Shown here piece after piece: positions 20,161-32,250 of a DNA stretch of 64,000 bases (position 1 is the stretch's first letter; every line of letters begins with the position of its first letter). The notes beneath the pieces were generated by a model. That model worked only from the letters and a program-made list of their open reading frames with translations, did no database searches and was not told where the DNA came from. Origin of the DNA: Dipteris shenzhenensis. Lineage: Eukaryota > Polypodiophyta > Polypodiopsida > Gleicheniales. The stretch lies in NCBI GenBank assembly GCA_047967505.1, contig CM106539.1. One strand, given 5' to 3'. The position numbers were made by a program, and so were the translations under genes.

Positions 20161-22660
20161 CTCCCTCTCTAAATTTTCATCTCTCTCACTCTTCTCTCTC
20201 TCTCTTTCCTCTCCGCTCTAGTCTACGTTTCCTCTCATCTTAGTCTACTCTCTCCTCTCCTCTTCATTTCCCCTCTCTCTCTCTCTCTCCCTTTCTCCTC
20301 ACCTTTTTCCTCTCTCTCACTTGCGCTCCCCACTCTCCTATCCACTCTCTCTCTCACTTGCCGCGATCTCCCCCCCCCCTCCCCTCTCTCTCTCTCTCCT
20401 CCCCCTCTCTCTCTCTCTCTCTCCACCCCTCCCTCTCTTTCGCTGCCACGGCAGCGGCCTCTCCCCTCCTCTCTCTCTCTCCCTCCCCCTCTCCCTCGCT
20501 CTCGCATCTCCCCCCTACTCTCTCGCTGCCGCGGCAGCGGCTCCCCCTCTCTCTTCCCTCTCCCCACCCCTTCCCTCTCCCCCTCTCCCCCTCTCTCTCT
20601 CCCTCCCCTCTCTCTCGCTACCCCCCTTCTCTCTCTCCCCCCTCCTCCCTCTCTCGCTGCCGCGGCAGCGGCCGCGGCCCCCCCCCCCTTCTCTCTCTCT
20701 CCCCCTCCCCTCTCTCTCGCTCCCTTCCCTCTCCCCACCCCTTCCCTCTCCCCCTCTCCCCCTCTCTCTCTCCCTCCCCTCTCTCTCGCTACCCCCCTTC
20801 TCTCTCTCCCCCCTCCTCCCTCTCTTGCTGTCGCGGCAGCGGCCGCGGCCCCCCCCCTTCTCTCTCTCTCCCCCTCCCCTCTCTCTCGCTCCCTCCGCCC
20901 CCTCCCCCCTTCCCTCTCCCCCCCCTCCCCCTCTCTCGCTGTCGCGGCAGCGGCCGCGGCCCCCCCCTTCTCTCTCTCTCCCCCTTCCCTCTCTCTTGCT
21001 GCCCCCGGCCCCTCCCCCCTTCCCTCTCCCCCCCCTCCCCCTCTCTCGCTGCCGCGGCAGCGGCCACGGCCCCCCCCTCCTTCCCTCTCCCCCCTCTCTC
21101 GCTCCCCCCTCCCTCTCGCTCCCCCCTTTCCTCTCCCCCCCCTCCCCCTCTCTCGCTGCCGCGGCAGCGGCCGTGGCCCCCCCCCCTTACCTCTCCCCCC
21201 TCTCTCGCTCCCCCCTTCCCTCTCTCTCCCCCCTTCCCTCTCCCCCCCCTCCCCCTCTCTCGCTGCCGCGGCAGCGGCCGCGGCCCCCCCCCTTTCTCTC
21301 TCTCCTCCCCTCCCTTTCCCCCCCCCCTTCTCTCTCCCCTCCCCTCCCTCTCTCGCTGCCGCTGCCGCGGCAGCGGCCCCCCCCTCTCTCTCTCTTTCCC
21401 CCCCCTTCCCTCTCTCCTCCCCTCCCTTTCCCCCTCCCCCCTCCCTCTCGCTCCCTTCCCTCTCCCCCCCCTCCCCCTCTCTCGCTGCCGCGGCAGCGGC
21501 CGCGGCCCCCCCCCCTTCCCTCTCCCCCCTCTCTCGCTCCCCCCTTCCCTCTCCCCCCCTCCCCCTCTCTCGCTGCCGCGGCAGCGGCCGCGGCCCCCCC
21601 CCTTTCTCTCTCTCCTCCCCTCCCTTTCCCCCCCCCTTCTCTCTCCCCTCCCCTCCCTCTCTCGCTGCCGCTGCCGCGGCAGCGGCCCCCCCCTCTCTCT
21701 CTCTTCCCCCCCTTCCCTCTCTCCTCCCCTCCCTTGCCCCCCCCTTTCTCTCTTCCCTCCCCTCCCTCTCTCGCTGCCGCTGCCGCGGCAGCGGCCCCCC
21801 CCTCTCTCTCTCTTCCCCCCCCTTCCCTCTCGCTGCCCCCTCTCTCCCCCCTTCCCTCTCCCCCCCCTCCCCCTCTCTCGCTGCCGCTACCGCGGCAGCG
21901 GCCCCCTCCCTCCCCTCTCCCCTCTCCCCCCTCCCCCTCTCTCGCTGCTGCGGCAGCGGCAGCGGCCCCCTCCCCTCCCTCTCCCTCCTCCCTCTCACTG
22001 CCCTCCCTTCTCTCTCCACCCCCTTGCCCCCTCCCCCACCCCCCCTTCCCTCTCCCCCCCCTCCCCCTCTCTCGCTGCCGCTGCCGCGGCAGCGGCCCCC
22101 TCCCCTCCCTCTCCCCCCTCCCCTCCCCCCTCCCCCTCTCTCGCTGCCGCGGTCGCGGCAGCGGCTCCCTCCCCTCCCTCTCCCCTCCCTCCCTCTCACC
22201 GCCCCCCCTCCCTCTCTCGTTGCGGCCCCCATCCCTCCCTCTCCCCTCTCCCTCTCACCGCCCCCCCTTCCCTCTCCCCCCCTCCCCCTCTCTCGCTGCC
22301 GCGGTAGCGGCAGCGGCCCCCTCCCCTCCCTCTCCCCCCTCGCCTCCCCTCCCTCTTCCCCCTCTCTATCCGTGCCCCCCCCTCCCTCTCTCGCCGCCCC
22401 CCCTCCCTCTCCCCTCCCCTCTCCCTCCCCTCCCTTCCCCCCTCTGCGCTGCCGCGGCAGCGGCCTCCCCCTCCCCTCTCTCTCTCCCCCCCCTCGCTGC
22501 TTCTCCTCTCTTTCCCCCCTCCCCCTTCTCTCCCCCCTCCCTTTCTCTCCCCTCTCTTTCCCCCTCCTTCTCTCGTCTCTCTCCCTCTCTCTTTCTTTCT
22601 CTCTTTTGCTGCCGAGGCAGCAAGACTCTCTCTCTTCTTTTCTCTCTCTAAAAATCTTTC
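20160..22660. repeat. 2.5-kb polypyrimidine satellite with about 20 GC-rich palindromes
   Basis: The plus strand is almost pure C and T except at regular islands reading CTCTCTCGCTGCCGCGGCAG, extended by CGGCCGCGGCC in many copies. GCTGCCGCGGCAGC is a perfect palindrome. Spacing is about 90-110 bp (examples 20524, 20656, 21049, 21151, 21262, 21485, 21572, 22448). Variant islands have a double GCTGCC or a single base change. Open frames of 649-776 codons on both strands are by-products of the repeat. Such DNA can form triplexes and cruciforms. It lies between the divergent ParB-methyltransferase half-gene and the transposase at 24244, as the palindrome arrays do in the inner element. Confidence 0.85.
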
Positions 22661-22924
22661 CTTCACTTTTCTCTCTCTATAATAAAATTTCAAAGAATAC
22701 AAATTTTAAAATCAGTACCTGGAAAGAAGTTGAAATCGATGCTTGTGCTTGCTTTTACTCTTCCTCCTCTTTTTGCTTCTCCTCTTGCTCTTCCTTGTTG
22801 AAATGAGAGAAACAATGAGAGAAGGAGAGTATATATAAGAAAAACTACGGTTTTAAGTGCTTCTCTCTCATTGGTCCTTCTATAACATTATCTCCTCTCC
22901 CATTGGCCTCTCTATTAGATTATC

Positions 22925-23770
22925 TTCTCTCTCTCTCCCACCCACTCCCATCCTCCCACCCCATTCCCACTCCCACTCCCACCCCCATGCTCCCACCCCA
23001 CCTCCCCCATTCTCACTCCCACGCCCACGCCCATTCTTTCACCTTCCCCATTTCCACTCCCTCTCCCACTCCCATCCTCCCACCCCACCCCTCCCACTCC
23101 CACCCTCACTCCACCCCCACCTCCCCCATTCCCACTCCCACTCCCACTCCCACTCCCACTCCCATTCTCCCACCCACTCACATCCTCCCACCTACACCTC
23201 TCACTCCCACTCCCATCCTCCCACCCCCACCCCTCCCCCCCCATTCCCACTCCCACTCCCATTCTCCCACCCTTATCCTCCCACCTCACCCCTCCCACTC
23301 CCTCTCCCACTCCCACTCCCACTCCCATTTTCCCACCCCCCCACCTCCCCCATTCCCACTCCCACTCCCATTTTCCCACCCCCCCACCTCCCCCACTCCC
23401 ACTCCCTCCCCCATCCTCCCACCCCACCCCTCCCACTTCCACCCCCACCTCCCCCATTCCCACTCCCATCCTCCCACCTCACCCCTCCCACTTCCACCCC
23501 CACCTCCCCCATTCCCACTCCCTCTCCCACTCCCATCCTCCCACTCCCACTCCCCACCCCACCCCTCCCACTCTCACTCCCATCCTCCCATCCTCCCACC
23601 CTCACCCCACCCCCACCTCCCCCATTCCCACTCCCTCTCCCACTCCCACTCCCATTCTCCCACCCCCACCTCCCCCATTCCCACTCCCTCTCCCACTCCC
23701 ACTCCCATCCTCCCACCCCCACCCCCACCGCCCCCATTCCCACTCCCTCTCCCACTCTCCCTTTCTCCCA
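22925..23770. repeat. CCCACTCCCATCC minisatellite
   Basis: Irregular tandem array of CCCACTCCCA, TCCTCCCACC and CCTCCCCCATTCCCACTCCC words, all pyrimidine-biased on the plus strand. Open frames of about 300 codons are repeat artefacts. Confidence 0.85.
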
Positions 23771-23859
23771 CTACCACCCTCCCAACTATCAATTCCACTA
23801 TTACTTATGAATTCTAATTAAAACTATTACTTAAATAAATGATATTCTTGAAAACACTC

Positions 23860-24231
23860 ATAGGATTTAAGGTTTAGGATTTCGTGATTTGGGTTTAGGA
23901 TTTGGGGTTTGGTGAGTTAGGGTTTAGGGTTTAGGGTTCAAGGTTTGAGGGTTAGGGTTTGGGGGTTAGGGTTTAGAGTTTGGTGGTTTAGGGTTTAGGG
24001 TTTAGGATTTAGGGTTTAGGGTTTAGGGTTTGGGGGTTAGGGTTTAGGGTTTGGGGGTAGGGTTTAGGGTTTGGGAGTTAGAGTTTAAGGTTTAGGGTTT
24101 AGGGTTTGGGGTTTAGGGTTTGGGGTTTGGGGTTTAGGGTTTGGGAGTTAGGGTTTAGGGTTTGGGAGTCAGGGTTTGGGGTTTAGGGTTTAGGGTTTTG
24201 GGTTTAGGGTTTGGGGTTTAGGGTTTAGGGT
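23860..24231 (+). repeat. Interstitial TTTAGGG telomere-like array
   Basis: Degenerate runs of GGGTTTAGGG and GGGTTTGGGG, the plant-type telomere repeat with the G-rich strand on plus. About 370 bp, ending at the codons just before the transposase reading frame. Confidence 0.9.
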
Positions 24232-24243
24232 TTGGGAGATGTT

Positions 24244-27200
24244 ATGCCCTATAATACTTCCAACAAAGCATTTATTGCATGGGACAGAGATGAGACTTAT
24301 CCAACACATGTCATCAGGAATACAAAGTGCATATCTTTGGATTTTAGAGTGGGAGATATTTTACAAATGTTATCATTTACAAATAAGTATGTAGCAGAAG
24401 GTCAAGTCTTGGGATTTGAACAAGTTGAACACTGGACATTTGCGCAGATGAGAATTCAAAAAGTTACTGATGATGGTATGGATGATAACTCAATGTCATT
24501 GGATGGTCCCTACTATGAGGTAGGTAAGGATTTGAGATGGAGCATGCAATTTTTAAAGATTGGAAAGACTCGGCATGTGGTTTTTAATGATAAACATAAT
24601 GTATACTACAACATCAAAGAATTGAAAGAATATGCCAATGTACCAAGCTCTATTCCTTCAGAGATGGATGATTCCAATGCACTCAACTATAGCACTGACG
24701 TCTTATCAGAAGTCGATGAGTTCATTGGTACCGAGAAAGAAAAATATTTCACAAGTGATGCCTTATCCGGGGTGGATGAGTTCATGCACATTGAGAACTT
24801 GGGCAAAGATGTGAAAAGTGTTATATCTTCAAGCATGGATGGCTTCATGGATACTGATAAAGTTCTTGGAGTCAAAGCAGGTAACTATGGAATTATGGAA
24901 ATCATGCACGATAGTATAATGAGTGATGTTCTCTCTGGAGTAGAGGAGTTTCAAGACTATGGAGTTATGAAATCCATAGAAAGTGCATCAATGAGCGATG
25001 TTCTCTCAAGAATAGATGAGTTTGAAGATCATTCTGGACACTCTATCACCACTGACTATGGAGTTATGAAATCCATAGAAAGTGCATCAATGAGTGATGT
25101 TCTCTCAGGAATAGATGAGTTTGAAGATCATTCGGGACACTCTAATGCCATTGTGACAAGTGGTTCTACGATTGTATCAAAAGTAGGGATGAGATCAACA
25201 AAGGACTATTCGGTGTTTGACTTTGATTGTGAACTTGTAAATGTTACAAATGGTTTGACGAATGTATCAAAAGCAAGGATGACATCAACAAAGGAATATT
25301 CAGTATTTGACTGTTAGAGTAATAAGATCAAGGATGCAACATCTCATGAAAACAACGTGACAAATAAATCTTACAAGGAGAACTACACAAATCCAAATAA
25401 GAAGGAACAGAAGGTCCCAAAACGGACATACAGATGCATGAAAAGACAACGAGTGCAGGCAGATCCAGAAAAGCAACCAAAGAGAATAAGAGTAATGAAT
25501 GAAGATTGTTATGCTAAAAGCAATGCGATCTACATGCTGTAAGCATACATGTATGCGATCCATTAACTTACATGACATCAAGGGTTGTAGAGAACATGTC
25601 TGGCAAAGGAAAGGAAGCATAAGAAATGAATACCTACTCACGAGATTGTCTTGCTTTCTTGTAAATGATAAGAGAAGGCGAAGTTCAGGACATCAAATAA
25701 GGCCTCTTATAAATGGAAAAAGTATATGCAATAATGCATATCGCATTATTACAGGATTATCACATGGCACATATTGGAATTTGGCTAATAAAGCAAAGTA
25801 TGGAGTTAAATTTAACATTCATGGAAACATAGGAAGGCCCAAAACAAGAGCCTCAACGGTTGCGGCAACAGCAATTTTGAAAGATTACATTTATGAAAAT
25901 GCTTTACCGCAACCCCACCTATCAGAAATGCATCTTCCGATAGGTTTGACCAAAAAAGAAGTATTTAACTCTATTGGAGAAACACAGAGGCAAAGAGGGC
26001 ATGCACCGGCATCTTTTCATACTTTGTATACTCTTTGGAAAAAAAGCTTTGGACATGTTAAAATCCCAAAGAGGCAAAAAATGTCAAAGTGCAACGACTG
26101 TGATGATCTAAAGCGAGCACTTGAGAGTGCAACATCTCCAGAACAAAAAGAAGCTTACAAAAGAAAGAGAGAATTTCATCATGGACTTGTTCGACATTCT
26201 AGAATAAAATATGCATTTTGGAAGGAGCAAGCTATTTCTCACCCAAATGAGTACATGTGCATTATTGTAGATGGTATGGATCAAAATACAACAACATTAC
26301 CTCGATTCGTTAACACTCCACCTAAGCTACAAGGCAAATACTTTTTAAAGACACATCTATGTGGAGTGTTAGTGCACGGATTTAAGTTTTTTGCAGACAT
26401 ATGGATTGATTCCTTGCATCTACACAATAGCAATCAAGTTGTAACATCCGTTATGAAGGCAATTCACAATGTACATGCAGAAAAAGGTCGCCTACCAGCA
26501 ACTTTGAGAATACAAGCAGACAATTGCGGACGAGAGAATAAGAATGTACTCTTCTTTGCATTTTGCTCAATGCTAATCGCTCATAGAATCTTCAATGAGA
26601 TTGAAGTTGGGTTTTTGTTGGTTGGGCACACACATGAGGATATCGATCAGGTATTTAGCACAGTTTCAAGAGAACTAAAACACAAGGACATGGAGACAAT
26701 GGATGACTTGATAAGAAAATGCGGGAGGCAAGTTGGTGGCCGTAAGGAAGGAACAATATGCTCAATGGTTGAGAGGATGTATGATTGGAAGAGCTTTATT
26801 CTACCTTTCATACAAAAAGGTGGTGATGCCCTGATTGGTCATAGCGCTCCACACTATTTTCGATTTTTCTTAAAGGATGAAAAACCAGTGATGCAATGGC
26901 AACACTATTCTCTTGATACAAAATGGGAACCTGAAGAACCTTACTCTCTCTTAACTTCAATCCCGAGCAAAGAAATGCATCCAACATGGGCTCCTATAAA
27001 AGAATTCAGCGAGAAATCCAAAGGTGAAATAGAAGGCTTAAAAGCTTTTATTGCATACAAAGAGGAAATGCTCCGGAGATTTCCTGATTGGAAGCCCTCT
27101 TGGAAGGAACACACTACTATTGTAATTAGCAAGACCTACCAATTGATAAAGGACCTTGCAAAAATGCGAGAAGATGATATTAAGGCAGAACGGCCTTTAT

Positions 27201-27739
27201 TTTCGCCAAATGTTGGTAATGACTTGCGTCCAGCATGTGGTCTCTTTGAAAATGAGTTTGAATCGTTGCTCCCACGTCCATATTGTGGACCCAAGAAGAG
27301 AGAGTTTATGCCACAAATAGACATAGATGTCCATTGTTTTGTTGCAGTTCGACCATCGGATGATGAACATGAGAACGTGAAGTTTTGGGTTGCAAAAGTA
27401 GTTGACGTGAGCATGGATGACCGGGGGAGAGCTACAACATTTACAGCGGTATGGTATGAGCCAAGGGGCAGGAAGGAGAACCAAGATAACAGTACATTGT
27501 ATAGTAGTTGTTTGAAAAAGGAATGGGTCCCAAACCATGAAGCAATTTCAAGACTTTCCACAGAGACAGTCATAGTATCCTGGAAATCAAGGTCAAAGAA
27601 AACAAAGAAGCACATGGGGTATGATGTAGAAGACAAAATAAAATTACCGCAACCAATTATTATGCACATTACAGAGTTCACAAAGATGCTCGCCCGGGAG
27701 GAAGTAGAAGGAGATAGCGCAAATGAAGAATGCCCATGA
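24244..27739 (+). pseudogene. DUF7869-type DDE transposase of the outer element, one nonsense codon and one frameshift
   Basis: The first frame starts at ATG 24244. It contains five copies of a short motif, SD[VA]LS[GER][VI][DE]EF, two of them in a 30-residue tandem repeat (about 24950-25140). It stops at a single TAG (25315-25317), then stays open in the same frame through a basic stretch to about 25508. There an extra T shifts it; the copy at 42256 lacks this T. The long frame (25499-27739, 746 residues) holds a Cys-rich motif (CCKHTC), CNDC at 198-201 and the catalytic core: D258 (CIIVDGMDQ), D341 (IQADNCGRENKN) and E380 (VGHTHEDID). A C-terminal YCGPKKR and BAH-like barrel (FVAVRP..FWVAKV..FTAVWYEP) follows. 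Only two lesions in about 3.5 kb point to recent decay. Confidence 0.82.
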
Positions 27740-27833
27740 TAACACCATTCAAATATCGAGAAAGAGTGAAGGTGGTGGTGGTTGTCAGATGAGAGTGAAT
27801 GAAGATGGAACCCAAGCGACAAGTGACGACAGA

Positions 27834-27930
27834 AAGGACATTCTGAACAAGCAAATGTTTGGATCGCTCATTTCTGTGATCATGATAGAAAAGGACATTC
27901 AAACAAGCAAATGTTTGGATCGCCCATTTG
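27834..27930 (+). repeat. Short direct repeat after the transposase
   Basis: A unit containing AAAGGACATTC, AACAAGCAAATGTTTGGATC and GC[T/C]CATTT is present twice (about 27834-27875 and 27891-27930). Confidence 0.75.
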
Positions 27931-27939
27931 TACTAAACT

Positions 27940-30540
27940 CATTGTAAAGGAAAAATTAAATTATTGAAAAGGCCACAGGAGATCCTTTGTACAAAGACTC
28001 ATCCAGAGCAATATTTGTTGTAAAACTTATGACATGATAATGTAAAATTGCAAGCATAGCTATTGCTATTTTTTGGAGTACAAAAGAGGCTTCCATCATG
28101 TCTCATGTGTATATAAACCTTTTAATTTCTTGAATATTCAAGAGTGTTATAGTTTTCTGCATTGAAAGTAAAAAGAGTCTTACAGGTCTCTTATGTATAC
28201 ATTTTTAAAATGTTGTGAATCCTCAATAGCATGGTTTTTCATGGATTTAAACTAATAACTCGGATTTTTTATTTTTAGAATATGATTCTTATAAACAAGA
28301 AATAGAAATTTAGGATTTAATAGTAGTTTTTGCATTATTTGTACAACATTGTAGAGAGATATTTTGAAATGTCTTATGTGAAAATGATAGTGCCAGAAAG
28401 TAAACTTTTGATTCTCGAATGCTAGTTTCATAAAGTAAACTTTTCAGTTGGGAAGAATTTTAAGGAATAGTCCAAAAGTAGACATATGAGTCCAAAATTA
28501 ATGAAATAAGTGTTTAGATTAGTTGTAGGCATGTTGTAGGCTTGCCTTAGGAGCACATGTTAGTTTTAGTTTTAGATTGAGAGAATTCCATCCATGAGAA
28601 TTTGAGATATTTCCATTCTTGTGAGAGCTAGATCAATTTCTTTGATTGTGTGTGTGAGAGAGAGAGAGACAGATTCATGTTCATGAATGCCTCTTGAGTG
28701 ATTGTTCATGTTAGAGATTTGCTGAGAGATCCTTGTGTTTGAGAGAGATTTGAGAGAAAAGATTTCAAGAGGGAGAGAGAGCCTGAAGCTCTACCTACAC
28801 CCATCTCCAATAATTAGCCTCTCCAAACGAGCAACCTTGGATGAGAAGCTAGAGTAGGTAAGACCTTCACGGCTCGCTCCCACAGTAGCTACCCAACTAG
28901 CTACTCCTACGACCCTCAAGGCAAGCCTACAACAACGCCAATCCCCAAACAACAACAACTCCCAACTCCCGCAACCTCCAAGCAAATGACTCTCCAAAAA
29001 AAGAAAAAGGGTTGCCTCCTGCAGAGACGTACATCTCACTCCAATGTCAGAGCAACCGCCTATCTACTCAGCCAAGCTACTCTTTACCAGTAGCTTCTAT
29101 AGATCTAATAACAACTCCAAGATGCCCACGCTCCAGGAAAAATGGCACATGCAATAGACCGCATTTGCATCAATGGGCAAATGACCTACAGTATTGAACG
29201 GGCGATGGCAAACTAGCCCGAGCTCAAAAACACATAAGGGAGCGTTAATTACTCCTCGACGGCCTCACAGGACTACATTCCTATGATGACCATCTAGAGC
29301 AGAGTAGTGCTTCCGGACATGAACAGCTCCCACAAGTTGCCATGGACGGGCTCCGATACCCAGCGCTCCATAGCCAGCAAAAGCACTAGCCCAACTAGCT
29401 ACTCTAGCAACCGGCTTCAAAGTTCACGACAACAGCTCCAATAGTGGCTCCCTCGACTCTATGCCAGGCTTTGCCATGCATCCATTCGGCTCGATACTGC
29501 CCTCAGTGACAGATGACTTAGCGCGTACGGAACAACCAAGCTCTCCTCTCCCCGAGGCGCTCTTCGTTTCCCAAGGTCTCAGAAAAGACACAAGGATAGG
29601 ACTTAACCTTGGTTAAGTTTATCTGACCTCGAGTGTGCAGAGGATAAGGACACGTGGCAGATAATATTTTTAACCGTGGTTAGGTTCAACTAACCTTGAT
29701 TAGCCTAGGTGTGGTTACAAGTCTGGTCAACTCAACCCACACTAAACCATGGTTAGATTTAAGTTCAGGATTGGTTAACTGCCACATAAGCATGCACATT
29801 CAGCAGTGCCACCCAAGCACAGTCCCTTTGTAAGCACAGGCTTGTATGCAACATATGAACCCCTGTGCCACATCATCAAGGGCCATTTCTTGATCACAAC
29901 TTCGACAAGGCGTAACTTCCAATCCAAGAAGAGTTTGGACACTCTCCAAAAAGGAAAAGTGATCGTCTTTTTGAGCTCTACGCACCTGTCAAGTTAGAAT
30001 GATTGTTTGTAATTAGACATTGCCGTCGAAGCAAAACTAAGCTCATGGTAAGACCTTTGCAACAAATGCTAAAGCAACGCATGAACACAAAAAGCATGCC
30101 AAAAGCACAAGTGCATGAGATGACCATAGCACAAATCATGGCATCCACAAATAAAGCATTAAGGCACATGGAAGAAAAAAGAATGGCATGCATCAAGCTA
30201 TATCAAGCAAAGTTATAGGACTCTCTGTTTGATGACAATTTGTAGAGTATTTTGAGCTAATTGTAAAGGTATCCAATGTATCACTCTTCTCTTTGGTGCA
30301 GAAAGGCTCGTTGAGCTTATGGCCTTGGCGAATCCCTTCCTTCTCCCTATGCTTGAGTACACCATCCCTTGGGATGTTACCATCTTCATTCTCATCTAAA
30401 GGAGGAAATTATGGTGTGTTCTCTTGGCATAAAAGCTTATTTTTAATGTTCATTTGCCTGTGATAAAGATCTATGCCACTAAGATTGGAAGTAGTAGGAA
30501 GTGAAGAGGTGCATGAAGTTTATTACCCCCGACTTCATGT
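27940..30540. other. Unassigned 2.6-kb stretch
   Basis: No convincing coding region. Only short frames (60-80 codons) without recognisable motifs. A short GA-rich run lies at 28650-28680. The stretch 29600-29780 has repeated TTAACCTTGGTTA, AACCGTGGTTAGG and AACCATGGTTAGA words that could pair as hairpins. The outer element's right end should lie in the left part, but I could not identify a terminus. Confidence 0.5.
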
Positions 30541-30547
30541 CATAATA

Positions 30548-31030
30548 CTATATAGCAGAGATAATAGAATGAGTGCTATATAGCTGATTCAGTATGCTTG
30601 GAAGAATAGACTGCTTATTCTATAGTAGAGATAATGTACATAGTACATAGTATGAGTTATATAGCTCATACAGTATGCTTGGAAGAATAGACTGATTGCT
30701 ATATAGCAGGTATAATGTACATAGCACATAGCATGACCTATGGAGCTTATTCAGTAGGCTGAGAGAATAGAGTGAGTGTATCTACCAGAGATAAAGTACA
30801 TAGCACACATTATGAGCTATATAGCTCATTCAGTATACTTGAAACATGAAATAAAGCAATATATCATAGAAATAATGTATAGCACATAGTATGAACTATA
30901 TAATATAGCTGATTAAGAATGCTCAAAAGAATAGATTACATTCTATATATCAAAGATATTATACATAGCAAACTATATGAGATATATAGCTCATGTAGAA
31001 TGCATGAGTGATTAGATTAAGTGCTATATA
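30548..31030. repeat. About six diverged tandem units of roughly 80 bp
   Basis: Recurring words are GAGCTATATAGCTCATTCAG, TATGCTTGGAAGAATAGA, GTGCTATATAGCAGAGATAA and TGTACATAGCACATAG. GAGCTATATAGCTC is a perfect palindrome. Copies decay from left to right. Confidence 0.85.
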
Positions 31031-31049
31031 TCACAAATAAAAAATAAAA

Positions 31050-31700
31050 TAAAATCATTTGGGAGACACCTTGGCATCATCAACCCTTTTCTGTAGTTCT
31101 TGTACATCATCTTTGGTATGTAACCTTCGGAACATTTGTAACAACTATTCTCGATCATCATCCTCTCTAAGACTAAATAGTTTAGCTTGGATCATGTTCA
31201 TCTGTGTGCGCTTGCCTTCTACTCTATACAAGTCCCAGCTAGCGATCTCAAGAACCTGGAATTCCTCATCAAGCATCGACTTTAGACATTCCAACCTAAT
31301 CTCAGCTGCACTTATCATTCCAGCAATGCCACCTTCCTTTTTTTTTGGAATTCTGGGCTCATATAAATTAGGTTTTTCACTGATGTTGTGGAAATGATAG
31401 GTTTTACATTGGGTGAAGGGAACACACCATGTAAAGATCTTATATTCTCTTCCCACCTCTTGCAACGCTTTGCACCTAGATGCCCTTAGACCTTAGCATG
31501 TTCCATTGCACTCTCTACAAATGGAGCCCATGCAACATTTGGTGAGAAGCTGCATGTCCTCAACTCTTTGCACGTTGACTTGCAGTTCTCCAAGGAAAAG
31601 GACTTTGCAAAAAATAGCCCAATTTTGTAATTGGGTGGCCCCTCTTGATAGACTTCATAGTGACGCCGCACAAGCTTCTCGGCAATGTACATGATATGAC
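31050..31700 (-). other. Two short unassigned open frames
   Basis: Minus-strand frames of 106 residues (31465-31145) and 68 residues (31692-31486). The first has a helical, charged run typical of coiled coils (ECLKSMLDEEFQVLEIASWD). I recognise no family; they may be remnants of a repeat or of an old gene. Confidence 0.25.
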
Positions 31701-31956
31701 TTTATTTTCTTCTTCCCAGAAACTAGTTTGGGACATGCAAATATAGACTCCTAGTCTGCAAGGCTGATGTCTTTCGAACCTGTTTGTATCTCCCTTGGAC
31801 CTATTCCAACCATACTAAGCCCATACTCCTCATTAAACCCTCATGCGTACCGGCAAAATTTCTTTTGTACTGGAACCTATACTTGTGATATCTTCTTAGA
31901 TGCCTTGCGAGCTGCAATAGCTACCATGATCTCTGCAAAGACAGAAATACTAAAAG

Positions 31957-32250
31957 TCAATATGATTCATTATGATTCACTACATGATCAATAGCCAATA
32001 ATATATTTAGAATGACATCTTCTATGCTCCTTCCATATACAAAACCATATTGTCTGGCATGCACTATCCTACTCAGGATATGCTTGATTCTCTTGGTCAA
32101 ATCCTTGACCATAACTTTACACAAAAATTGAGCATCTATAAACGTGGTCTCCAATGACATGGTAACCATCTATTTTGCTCCGTCATTAATCTCAACCAAA
32201 TAACATATTTGATCTCAGCAAAAGAAGGGCCTTTGCAATAGTAAAGCCTC
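31957..32250 (-). pseudogene. LINE reverse-transcriptase fragment
   Basis: A 70-residue frame contains LTKRIKHILSRIVHARQYGF and GRSIEDVILNILLAID. This is the start of the reverse-transcriptase fingers in plant non-LTR elements (the QxGFxxGRxIxDN motif). The YxDD palm and both flanks are missing, so it is a dead fragment. Confidence 0.7.

Noticed and set aside
20235-22806. Open frames of 168-776 codons on both strands
   Set aside because: They translate polypyrimidine satellite into Pro/Ser/Leu or Gly/Glu/Arg runs with no domain; absence of stops follows from base composition.
22857-23817. Open frames of about 300 codons in the CCCACT minisatellite
   Set aside because: Repetitive Pro/His/Ser/Thr or Gly/Val/Trp translations of a tandem repeat, not genes.
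28140-28150. Possible right terminus of the outer element (AGTGTTAT near 28143)
   Set aside because: Only six bases resemble the inner element's end and there is no partner in view; too weak to call.
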